Positions 14,503-21,458 of a stretch of DNA of 26,111 bases are shown one piece after another. Made by a program: the position numbers and the translations under genes. Every line of letters begins with the position of its first letter. Positions within the stretch are counted from its first letter, which is position 1. The stretch is from the IMG/VR virus record IMGVR_UViG_3300038468_000075, positions 1 to 26,111 of that record; one strand, 5' to 3'. The notes beneath the pieces were generated by a model. The model made no database searches, had not been told where the DNA came from, and saw only the letters and a program-made list of their open reading frames with translations. Source of the DNA: a virus.

Positions 14503-14628
14503 ATTGGAGGTTTCCGGATACTGGAGTGCCTACATGTATCCCGGTTCAAATCCGGGTATCCCCCACGGGAGATATCGCCTAACGGTATGGCAACTACGGC
14601 ACGACGACTTTCCGGAATCAAGACCGGC
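14497..14628 (+). ncRNA. Circularly permuted tRNA-like RNA, candidate Y RNA
   Basis: Three stem segments join the ends: GCCGG/CCGGC (14497-14501 with 14624-14628), TTCCGGA/TCCGGAA (14512-14518 with 14611-14617) and GTGCC/GGCAC (14526-14530 with 14598-14602). Within them the order is T arm (CCCGG-TTCAAAT-CCGGG), a closed acceptor helix (TATCCCC-CAC-GGGAGATA, one bulge), TC, then a D arm (GCC-TAACGGTAT-GGC with the GG pair). This is a tRNA body opened at the anticodon stem, which becomes the long stem. Y RNAs that tether Ro60 use a tRNA-like module on a stem, and the Ro60 gene follows. Confidence 0.7.
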
Positions 14629-14731
14629 GAATACTGGAGCCGAGTACATGCTTATCCTTTTGAGCAAACCAACTCAACTCCGACTTTTCGCCGTTAAGTT
14701 TGGCGCTACTGAACCGGATACACGCTGGCAA

Positions 14732-14841
14732 AGTAGCCCGTAAGGGTTGCGATTCGGTTCGAATCCGAAAGGCCCCCCAAGAAAAATCTCACGGGGGCCT
14801 TGGACGCCGGTTCGACTTGCGCCATTGAAGTTGCGGCTACT
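14732..14841 (+). ncRNA. Third tRNA-like RNA, T arm and closed acceptor helix
   Basis: AGTAGCC (14732-14738) pairs with GGCTACT (14835-14841). Inside are a T arm TTCGG-TTCGAAT-CCGAA and an 8-bp helix AGGCCCCC/GGGGGCCT (14770-14777 with 14793-14800) with a 15-nt loop, in the same T-then-acceptor order as the permuted RNA upstream. A weak D arm (CGC...GCG, loop containing CGGTT) follows. The outer stem competes with a local hairpin GCTAC-TCCG-GTAGC. It ends before the preferred Ro60 start codon. The call is weaker than for the previous two. Confidence 0.5.
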
Positions 14842-14922
14842 CCGGTAGCTTACATGTCACCATCTTTCAATTGGTCCGACAGCCAATTGCATCCGGGACT
14901 TGCCGCACTAAAAGGAGCGACA

Positions 14923-16413
14923 GTGAAGAAAGAAACCGGGGTCCAAAAGACCCAAATCATCGCCGAACTCTCGCGGTCGGCGCATGGAAAGCTGGCCGAA
15001 TATGTGCCCATGGGACAGATTGCGGCCAAACAGGAGCCGGAATTCCTGGCGCACCTAATTGCCTGGAACCGCAAGAAAGGACAGATCCGGGACTCCAAGG
15101 TGGCCCTTCCGGTGGTATCTCTCGCCACGCGAGAGTTCCCGCAAGAATTCGTCGAGAATTCCCTCGCGCATCTCTCGCTGCTAGATCCGCGCAATCTGGT
15201 ACGGGCGCTGCGTTTTGCCAAGGAGATCAAACTGCCGGGGCGGGCGAAACTTCTGGATCGGGTGATCGGAAACTACCTAAAGACGCTCGAATCGAACTGG
15301 GCGCGTTGGGAAAGGACCGCCGTACAGCATCGCAAGAAGCTAAAGGAACTGTACGCCCTGACCCACGCCAAGCCTTCCGCCATGGCGGATCTCATTCTAT
15401 TCAAGGGAGATAAGCCTAAAGGGACGGTATTTGAAGCCATCGCCAACCTCAAGAATATGTCGGTCCAGGAAGCCGCCTCCGAGATCATGGATCGCAAGAT
15501 CCCCTTTCTGGTCGCCACGGGAGCCTTGGGCGAAAAACGGAAAGATCCCGACCTCGTGTTGGCGCTCATCAACCGTATGACGCCCACAGAATTGGTGACC
15601 AACACCAAGCTGCTGGAGCGCCTAGGAGTGAAATCCAACGCGGCGCTGCGGGCAGCCTACGAATCGGCGCTGGAGAAGGCATCGAAAAGCAAGAAAGTCA
15701 CCTTCAAAACCACGCGGGCGGCAGAAGCCATCGGCGATGAGGTTCTGAGCAAGAAGCTGGATAGCCTTCAGGAGCGGCAGATTAAGACCCTTGGCGGCAT
15801 CGAAGGCAACTGGCTAGTGCTCGGCGATAAGTCCGGTTCCATGAGTGTGGCCATCGAAGCATCTCGCATGATCGCATCCACCCTGGCCAAGTTGGTCCAG
15901 GGAGAGGTGCATTTGGTATTCTTCGATGTTTATCCGCGCTACATAGAGGTTACGGGCAAGACTTACAGTGAACTTAGCGCCTCGACTAAGCACGTCAGGG
16001 CTTGCGGCGGAACTTCCATCGGCTGCGGCTTGCAGTATGCAATCGATAATGGTCTTGAAATCAACGGTATAGCTGTAATTTCGGACGGCGGAGAGAACAA
16101 TCCTCCGTACTTCTACAACGTTTACAAGAAGTATGCTGAAAACACAGGCGTTGAGCCCACGGTTTACCTGTACCGACTGAGCGGTGATTCGGAGGATGTT
16201 TTCTCCGAAACGCTCGTGCGGGCCGGGATCGATTGCCAGAAGTTTGATCTGAGCGGCAGCAACGTAGACTACTACTCGCTGCCCAATCTGATCAAGACCA
16301 TGCGAACATCGCGTTACTCGCTGATCGACGAGATCATGGAGACGCCGCTACTGGAGTTGAAAGATGTCTTCGCCCAGAAGAAAGAGGAGGTTGAACATGC
16401 TGGAATTGGATGA
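14923..16413 (+). CDS. Ro60/TROVE-domain RNA-binding protein
   Basis: 496 residues from GTG 14923, chosen because AAAAGGAG lies 5 nt before it. ATG 14854 is in frame but has no ribosome site, and upstream starts run into the structured RNA. The N-terminal helical-repeat ring of the TROVE domain includes a helix ending LYALTHAKPSAMADLIL near 143-158, matching the HxKP-type motif of Ro60. The C-terminal von Willebrand A domain keeps the MIDAS residues D302-K-S304-G-S306, T364 (GGTSIGCG) and D388 (SDGGEN). Ro60 proteins bind Y RNAs and misfolded RNA ends and, in bacteria, work with exonucleases in RNA quality control. The structured RNAs just upstream are likely partners. Confidence 0.9.
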   Translation: MKKETGVQKTQIIAELSRSAHGKLAEYVPMGQIAAKQEPEFLAHLIAWNRKKGQIRDSKVALPVVSLATREFPQEFVENSLAHLSLLDPRNLVRALRFAKEIKLPGRAKLLDRVIGNYLKTLESNWARWERTAVQHRKKLKELYALTHAKPSAMADLILFKGDKPKGTVFEAIANLKNMSVQEAASEIMDRKIPFLVATGALGEKRKDPDLVLALINRMTPTELVTNTKLLERLGVKSNAALRAAYESALEKASKSKKVTFKTTRAAEAIGDEVLSKKLDSLQERQIKTLGGIEGNWLVLGDKSGSMSVAIEASRMIASTLAKLVQGEVHLVFFDVYPRYIEVTGKTYSELSASTKHVRACGGTSIGCGLQYAIDNGLEINGIAVISDGGENNPPYFYNVYKKYAENTGVEPTVYLYRLSGDSEDVFSETLVRAGIDCQKFDLSGSNVDYYSLPNLIKTMRTSRYSLIDEIMETPLLELKDVFAQKKEEVEHAGIG

Positions 16414-16705
16414 GCTAAAGAACCTGGACCTGATTCGCTTGTCGCTCGAAGAGGTGGTTTATCTTTATGGCACAGCTACCTCCTTGAAGCGGTGCTACAT
16501 GGAGCTTTCTACCGATGCCCCGGTGTGGCTCGATGAACGGATCTCTGAATTGAAGCGTGAGGTTCGCACCCGCAAGACCGACGTTATGGCCAAGCGGTTG
16601 CGTGAGGCCAAGATCCGGCTAGAGTCTCTGAAGACCGCCGAGGAGAAGCGGGAAGCTCTCCGGAAAGAAATTGCGGAGTTGGAGGCTGCCATTCCGGCAG
16701 AATGA
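16397..16705 (+). CDS. Small coiled-coil protein co-expressed with Ro60
   Basis: 102 residues from ATG 16397, with GAGGAGG 6 nt before it and a 17-nt overlap with the end of the Ro60 gene. Almost all is charged amphipathic helix (ISELKREVRTRKTDVMAKRL, LKTAEEKREALRKEIAELEA). No known domain. Tight coupling to Ro60 suggests a partner or regulator of that protein; this is inference from position only. Confidence 0.6.
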   Translation: MLELDELKNLDLIRLSLEEVVYLYGTATSLKRCYMELSTDAPVWLDERISELKREVRTRKTDVMAKRLREAKIRLESLKTAEEKREALRKEIAELEAAIPAE

Positions 16706-16784
16706 AAGCCCACGGTTCCGGGTAGTGTCCTAATGTTGCATTGATCCTTGGTGGCGGTCGGGAGAGGGAAATTTCGCACTGTCC

Positions 16785-17108
16785 TTACGGCTTGTACATG
16801 CTCGGGTCGCCGAAATTAAGACCGGGTTCAGCAGCCTTGACGGATCTTCCGATCTTCCTCTTCACAATATCCAGCCAGTCGGCGAGATCCTGAAAGCTCT
16901 CAGCACTGAGCGCGGCTGGCCATTGAATGGTTACGGTCCCCTCGGCTAGTGAGAATATATCCTGACGGATGCGGGCCTGTATGAACTGCTCGGCCGCCTT
17001 CTTAGAGAGCGCCTCTACAGCGACTTGGCCGGAAACTCCGACCGCACCTGTCGGCAGGCGAACGGGGCCATGCGATGTTTGTCCAAGGACAGCTTCAGAA
17101 GTATCCAT
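16785..17108 (-). CDS. Hypothetical protein with SAESFQDLADWLD motif
   Basis: 107 residues from ATG 17108 (purine-rich GAAGGGG upstream); GTG 17147 would add 13. The C-terminal half, AEQFIQARIRQDIFSLAEGT then VTIQWPAALSAESFQDLADW and LDIVKRKIGRSV, has a pattern I recall from small proteins and regulators in many bacteria, where 'QWP..LS.ES..DL.DWL' precedes a basic helix, but I cannot name a function. It is the only protein gene inside the 14-bp inverted repeats. Confidence 0.55.
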   Translation of the reverse strand: MDTSEAVLGQTSHGPVRLPTGAVGVSGQVAVEALSKKAAEQFIQARIRQDIFSLAEGTVTIQWPAALSAESFQDLADWLDIVKRKIGRSVKAAEPGLNFGDPSMYKP

Positions 17109-17177
17109 TTCGGCGTCCCCTTCTTCCCCCAATTCCAATCCTAACACATATTTGAAGACTCTTTAATCTGATTTCTG

Positions 17178-17207
17178 TTGACGGAATCTTGTAATTTCTC
17201 TTATTAT
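17178..17207 (+). promoter_or_regulatory. Promoter of a small RNA gene
   Basis: TTGACG (17178-17183), an 18-nt spacer and TATTAT (17202-17207). The predicted start, seven bases after the -10, falls on 17214, exactly the first base of the closing stem of the small RNA that follows. Confidence 0.65.
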
Positions 17208-17213
17208 AGAAAT

Positions 17214-17280
17214 GCGTCTGAGATGAGTCGCCTAGCGTCTCGATTTGGGGTTTAGGCCCCAAAAGCTCAGGCGCTTTTTT
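17214..17280 (+). ncRNA. Compact 67-nt small RNA with intrinsic terminator
   Basis: From the predicted start, GCGUCUGAG (17214-17222) pairs over all nine bases (one G-U) with CUCAGGCGC (17266-17274), followed directly by six U (17275-17280). Inside, UUUGGGG/CCCCAAA forms a 7-bp hairpin, and AAAAGC/GCUUUU offers an alternative terminator stem. Promoter, start, closed stem and terminator fit one another exactly, so this is a strong small-RNA gene call. No coding potential is seen. End-pairing is also how Y RNAs are built, but no tRNA-like arms are visible. Confidence 0.7.
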
Positions 17281-17301
17281 GCATCGTGTCGAACTAGGAC
17301 A

Positions 17302-17502
17302 CTACCCGTCTCCGACTTGCATCCCGAGTATATGCGATAACGGGAAGTATCGGACTATCCCTGATCTTTCAGTGAGATATGCCACACCGTTCAAGATGAA
17401 GAAGTTGGGCTGAGGACTCGACGGATCGTAGTCGTAGTAATAGGATTCCCTGTGTATCTTTGAGTCTATCAGAAACGAGATGGTCAACAGTTTGGTCTTC
17501 AT
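17302..17502 (-). CDS. Hypothetical 66-residue protein
   Basis: Starts at ATG 17502, overlapping the glycosyltransferase stop (ATGA), with GGAAGGAG about 11 nt upstream. Beta-rich sequence with many aromatic residues (ESYYYDYDPSSP) and a C-terminus ending SHILGMQVGDG. The stop codon lies in the right 14-bp inverted repeat. No family is recognised. Confidence 0.5.
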   Translation of the reverse strand: MKTKLLTISFLIDSKIHRESYYYDYDPSSPQPNFFILNGVAYLTERSGIVRYFPLSHILGMQVGDG

Positions 17503-18524
17503 AATGTGAGGAACTCCTTCCAGGCCATAACCCCGTGGAGATTATGGTCTTCAAGCGCAGCCAACCCATCTGCTGGGGCGTGAATATCGCCCAATAGGCA
17601 CCGGCCCGTTCTGGCTATTTCTCCAACGTCATCCATACACGCCTTCCAGTGTTCTGGCACCCAATCCACCGCATCGCTGACAACGCTCGGTATCCCCTCT
17701 GCTACGCCATCGGCGGTCACCATATTAAAGGACTCGGAATGGCTCGGTTGCAGGAGCAGGTTCATGTGCCGCACGGTCACCCGGAACTCCGGCCAAGTCT
17801 GCCAGTTCTGGATTACAAGCTTGGCGTGCGGCAGATCCCGGTACATCGCCTGCATGGAGTTTAGAATCCCCTGAGATCCCTCGCTTCTGCCGCCCGAGAT
17901 CCAGAATTCGAGCGAGACGTGCATATCAGCAGCCATCTCCAAAGCGGAAGCCGCCGCGCTGATGCAGTTCTTGAGCGGTCTGGCAGCGCCGAAACATCCG
18001 ACCCTCAATACACCACCACTGAACAGCGGGCGGTTGATGCGGACTTTCTGAAGGTGATAGAGATTCGGCAGATAGCTGCACGGCTGCTCGTAGGTATCCT
18101 CGATCCACCGCTGGAACTTCCTGCTGTTGCCAGCAATGTGAAAGTTCCAGGTTCCCAACTCCAGCTTCAGCCCTTCGCGCAGCAATTCCATCCCCCTCGG
18201 ATCGGCAAAGAGGAAACCGACATTCGAGTGGCAGTTGACCGCGAATATGTGGTCAGGATAAGTGCGTGTGATGTTGATCCAGTCGGCGATGGGTATCCAC
18301 GGAGCGGAAACGACGACATGGGTGACATCCTTGTCGGTGCGTAAGTGTTGCAGCAAATCGGCAGGTGAGACTATCGGCCAGACGATTACATTAATTCCCT
18401 GATCTCTCAATACCTTACAGATATTCAGGGCGCTCACGCCCAGGCCGATGTGGGAGATTCCGGCATGAGCGGCGAAATTCTTATAGGCGATGGCCAGTTT
18501 GATGGGTAACTTCTGGGGCTTCAT
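17499..18524 (-). CDS. Glycosyltransferase, GT-B fold (GT4-like)
   Basis: 341 residues. The N-terminal domain begins IKLAIAYKNFAAHAGISHIG with a Gly-rich loop. A central turn, LRVGCFGAARPLKNCISAA, is the start of the second Rossmann domain. The donor-binding motif QPSHSESFNMVTADGVAEG then IPSVVSD matches the E-x7-E region of GT4 enzymes. It probably transfers a sugar from a nucleotide donor. In phages such enzymes modify phage DNA, virion proteins or host surface sugars; the neighbouring surface-type gene favours a surface role, which is inference. Confidence 0.8.
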   Translation of the reverse strand: MKPQKLPIKLAIAYKNFAAHAGISHIGLGVSALNICKVLRDQGINVIVWPIVSPADLLQHLRTDKDVTHVVVSAPWIPIADWINITRTYPDHIFAVNCHSNVGFLFADPRGMELLREGLKLELGTWNFHIAGNSRKFQRWIEDTYEQPCSYLPNLYHLQKVRINRPLFSGGVLRVGCFGAARPLKNCISAAASALEMAADMHVSLEFWISGGRSEGSQGILNSMQAMYRDLPHAKLVIQNWQTWPEFRVTVRHMNLLLQPSHSESFNMVTADGVAEGIPSVVSDAVDWVPEHWKACMDDVGEIARTGRCLLGDIHAPADGLAALEDHNLHGVMAWKEFLTL

Positions 18525-18545
18525 TTGTTCTCTCTGGACGCGGAT

Positions 18546-19187
18546 TTACCATGTACCAAACGCAACTCGTTTCCAGTGTCCACTCGCTACACATACGTAG
18601 AGGTATTGGGCATCAGCCGTCCACTGCCCGAGTGCGCACTGGCTATATTCGGTTCCCGGAGCGGGACCGGGGTTCAGGGGATAATCGATGGCGACATGGG
18701 TGGTCCCATTAGCGTCCACCCACATTTTTGTGCCCTTGTCGGCGGTAATCGCTCCCACTCCGGCGTTCTGCAATCCCATGGGAGAACACGCCCAACGCCC
18801 GATGGTGCCATCGAAGAAGTAGCCCTGCCCACTGGGACATTTTTGCAGATAGGCGATGCCGGTGGGGGTGACGGCCAAGGGCGACGAGAAGACCAGCGCC
18901 AACCCTATCTTCGACTCCAGGGCCGTCACGCGGCCCTGGAGGGTGATGTTCTGCGCCAACAGTAAGGCTATCCTAGATTGAAGATCTTTAATGATATCGG
19001 TTGCCTTCAGTTCCGCCATGGATAGGGCCGCAACCCCATTGACGGTATCGTATACAATTACGTACTGGCTTTTCTCTTGAGCTAGTAACCCCATTCCAAT
19101 CACCAACATCAATGAAAATGTACGGATTAGTACTGAGCATCGGAGGCCGATACCGGCTTGGAAAGCACGCACCCTACGGGGCTTCAT
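18546..19187 (-). CDS. Secreted or virion surface protein, possible fibre-like
   Basis: 213 residues. A basic N-terminus and hydrophobic stretch (LIRTFSLMLVIGMGLLAQ, about 20-37) suggest a signal anchor; an internal start at that Met is possible since no ribosome site marks either. A coiled-coil segment (LQSRIALLLAQNITLQGRVT, about 70-89) precedes a Gly/Cys/aromatic-rich C-terminus with paired motifs (GRWACSPMG, GQWTADAQYLYVC, GHWKRVAFG). The layout recalls trimeric fibre or carbohydrate-binding proteins. Function is uncertain. Confidence 0.5.
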   Translation of the reverse strand: MKPRRVRAFQAGIGLRCSVLIRTFSLMLVIGMGLLAQEKSQYVIVYDTVNGVAALSMAELKATDIIKDLQSRIALLLAQNITLQGRVTALESKIGLALVFSSPLAVTPTGIAYLQKCPSGQGYFFDGTIGRWACSPMGLQNAGVGAITADKGTKMWVDANGTTHVAIDYPLNPGPAPGTEYSQCALGQWTADAQYLYVCVASGHWKRVAFGTW

Positions 19188-19234
19188 TTGAAATCAAGGA
19201 TAACAAGGATAATACACGTTTACCAGCTATTAAA

Positions 19235-19263
19235 TTGACCGTTCTTCCAATAAAGTTTACAAT
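19235..19263 (+). promoter_or_regulatory. Rightward promoter facing the lysin gene
   Basis: TTGACC (19235-19240), a 17-nt spacer and TACAAT (19258-19263). The transcript would start near 19270 and run antisense through the lysin gene. GGAGG precedes an ATG at 19300, but the frame from there is a shadow of the lysin gene for most of its length. Confidence 0.55.
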
Positions 19264-19371
19264 TTCGGATTAGTATAGTTCGGCGCAGGAGGACGGCTGA
19301 TGGTCGGAGCTAAGGGTAGTGCGCTGAATTCGAAAGTTAGGAACTTCCTTCGATTGAACGGCATAATATCC

Positions 19372-19998
19372 TCACAGTTTCAGAAACGTATGGTTTCCGA
19401 TCTTCATGGTCACCTTGGACGAGTCAAGCCAATTCGGCCTGCCTGCGTTCGGGTTCAGATAATGATTGGCCCCATGGGTGAGATCATCCGAGGCCAGACT
19501 CAAATGCTTAGATTTCATCCAGGCTACACAGGAAGACTTCCAACTCTCATCGCCAGTGGCAGTAGGGAAAAGGACCGAATTGGGATCTCCCAAATTGAAG
19601 CAGGAGAACTGCTTGGCCTGCAAACAGACATTGGATGCGGAATCCGGCCAGCGGGGATCTTTCATGCGGTTCCGGATTACCATGGCAACTGCAAGCCTAC
19701 CATCCGGTGGCTCTCCACGCGCTTCGCGCCAGACAGTCAGAGCAGCGATGAAATCATCGTATAAATCCATAAAACCAATAGATGGTGGCCCTGGAGGAGC
19801 CATGGCCACCAGTACAATCTGTTTGAGAATTTCATCTCCGGTCCTGGAAAGCCAATCCTCGAAGCTTTGCTTGATCGAGTCCTTGACTAACTCTGTTAGA
19901 TTTACGTGATGCTCTAAAATCCAGGAAGTCCAAGCGTCGGACACTCCCAGCCGTATGCCTAGGACATTCGGAGCATTTTCACTATCTTTTTTGGCCAT
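19372..19998 (-). CDS. SleB-type cell wall hydrolase (candidate endolysin)
   Basis: 208 residues, GGAAGG before the ATG. The catalytic domain (about 88-200) carries the Hydrolase_2/SleB signature: LTVWREARGEPPDGRLAVAM then VIRNRMKDP, followed by QAKQFSCFNLGDPN and a late segment with DDLTHGANHYLNP. The Glu of REARGE is the expected catalytic residue of this lysozyme-like fold. The N-terminal 80 residues have a helix and a hydrophobic Pro/Gly segment (VLVAMAPPGPPS) but no clear signal peptide. It should cut peptidoglycan glycan strands for host lysis, with the membrane protein across the array a likely holin. Confidence 0.8.
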   Translation of the reverse strand: MAKKDSENAPNVLGIRLGVSDAWTSWILEHHVNLTELVKDSIKQSFEDWLSRTGDEILKQIVLVAMAPPGPPSIGFMDLYDDFIAALTVWREARGEPPDGRLAVAMVIRNRMKDPRWPDSASNVCLQAKQFSCFNLGDPNSVLFPTATGDESWKSSCVAWMKSKHLSLASDDLTHGANHYLNPNAGRPNWLDSSKVTMKIGNHTFLKL

Positions 19999-20045
19999 TG
20001 CTTACCTTCCAAGAGTTGATTCACCAGAGCATCCAGTTACATCCG

Positions 20046-20064
20046 AGGAGCGGATTACGCTCCT
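20046..20064. other. Hairpin at the left edge of the array
   Basis: AGGAGCG and CGCTCCT form a perfect 7-bp stem around GATTA, 36 nt before the first array unit and just upstream of the lysin start. No T-run follows. It could mark an RNA end or processing point for the array transcript. Confidence 0.35.
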
Positions 20065-20099
20065 AGCGCTCCGCACATTTGAATACCATCTTTGTCCTT

Positions 20100-21458
20100 G
20101 GCTCGCTCACGCCTCACGAAACATTCCTTGGCAGTGGCTCGCTCACTTCAGATGAAACATTCGTTCATTTTGGCTCGCTCCCAATTTCTGAAACCTTCTC
20201 TTCCAATGGCTCGCTCATCTACAATGGAACGTTAAGCGCTGCTGGCTCGCTCGCTTCTCATGAAACATTCTCGACTTTTGGCTCGCTCCCACCTGATGAA
20301 ACCATCTGCCACTTTGGCTCGCTCATCTATCTTGAAGCATTCTGTGCCAATGGCTCGCTCAATTCCAGTGAAACCTTCACTCTTATTGACTAACTCATGC
20401 TCGCTGAAACCTTACCGCTCCATGGTTCGCTCACTACTGCTGAAACATTCTCTACCAATGGCTCGCTCACGCATCATGAAACATACATGCTCAATGGCTC
20501 GCTCTATCTACATGAAACAGTCATTTTGTACGGCTCACTCACTCGCAATGAAACATTCCGCTGAAATGGCTCGCTCACGCTTTATGAAACATTCTTCAGG
20601 CATGGCTCGCTCACATCTGTTGAAACATTCCATCGACATGGCTCGCTCGCTTCTCATGAAACATTCCCGATCAATGGCTCGCTCACAGCATGTGAAACAT
20701 TCCCCGTCAATGACTCGCTAACATCTATCGAAACCTTCCCCGTCATTGGCTCGTTCTATAATCATGAAACATTAGACTCTCTTGACTCGCTCGCGTGGCG
20801 TGAAACTTTCACGTGAAATGGCTCGCTCACAGGTCATGAAACATTCTTTTGGAATGGCTCGCTCTGAACTCGTGAAACATTCACATCCAATGGCTCGCCC
20901 TTGCAGTTTGAAACATTCCTCCGGCTTGGCTCGCTCCTGCATATGAAACATTCAGATCCTATGGCTCGCTCGCTTTTCGTGAAACATTCTTTCTTCTTGG
21001 TTCGCTCCTGCAACTTGAAACATTCGGCTTCACTGGCTCGCTTCCCCCGTATGAAACATTCAGATCCTATGGCTCGCTCCGAATATCTGAAACATTCACT
21101 CGCCTTGGCTCGCTCTCGTGGCTTGAAACATTCCTGAGTCTTGGCTCGCTCACTTTTGCAGAACATTCTCGCTCCGTAGCTCGCTCACATCGCAATGAAA
21201 CATTCCCCAGCACTGGCTCGCTCTGCCATCATGAAACATTCACGATCAATGGCTCGTTCGCACCACGTGAAACATTTCCGATCTCTGGCTCGCTCGCTTA
21301 TCGTGAAACATTCACGCGAAATGGCTCGCTCAGATCTGTCGAAACATTCCCCAATACTGGCTCGCTCACTCGGCATGAAATATTCTCATTCGATGGCTCG
21401 CTCAACTTTTTTGGAACATTCCCCGAACGTGGCTCGCTCCATATCTATCGAAACATTC
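20100..21458 (-). repeat. TIGR-like array, 38 units of 36 bp with two boxes and two variable 9-mers
   Basis: Each unit, read on the plus strand, is box A GGCTCGCTC, 9 variable nt, box B GAAACATTC, 9 variable nt. The start-to-start distance is 36 throughout, except 35 at units 24-25 and a 35/37 pair around unit 31. Box A is perfect in about 27 of 38 units and box B in about 23; the most degenerate copies lie at the left end. Variable 9-mers differ between units, usually ending in T. The layout matches the TIGR arrays found in phages and parasitic bacteria, which yield 36-nt guides with two short spacers used by Nop-domain Tas proteins. Flanking genes read leftward, so leftward transcription is assumed. 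No Tas gene is seen here. Confidence 0.8.

Larger units (their letters stand above)
16719..17308. repeat. 14-bp inverted repeats bounding a 590-bp segment
   Basis: CGGGTAGTGTCCTA at 16719-16732 and its exact complement TAGGACACTACCCG at 17295-17308 face each other. The segment between holds one leftward gene and one rightward small RNA and no transposase. No target-site duplication is evident. The left copy lies just after the stop of the coiled-coil gene, and the right copy contains the stop of the gene at 17302, so both convergent mRNAs end in the same sequence. It could be a small non-autonomous insertion or a shared 3'-end element. Confidence 0.45.

Noticed and set aside
14495-14743. 82-residue rightward protein gene
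   Set aside because: It runs through the tRNA-like arms, has no ribosome site, and its codons are explained by RNA structure.
14800-14922. N-terminal extension of the Ro60 protein from ATG 14800
   Set aside because: No ribosome site, and it overlaps the third tRNA-like RNA; AAAAGGAG precedes GTG 14923.
16719-17308. Complete insertion sequence
   Set aside because: Inverted repeats are perfect, but there is no transposase and no visible target duplication.
19300-19764. 154-residue rightward gene with GGAGG before its ATG
   Set aside because: Most of it is antisense to the well-supported SleB-type lysin and its product resembles no protein; the promoter is reported separately.
20100-21458. 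Classical CRISPR array
   Set aside because: Spacers are only 9 nt, two different 9-nt constant boxes alternate, and no cas genes are near; CRISPR repeats and spacers are each about 25-40 nt.
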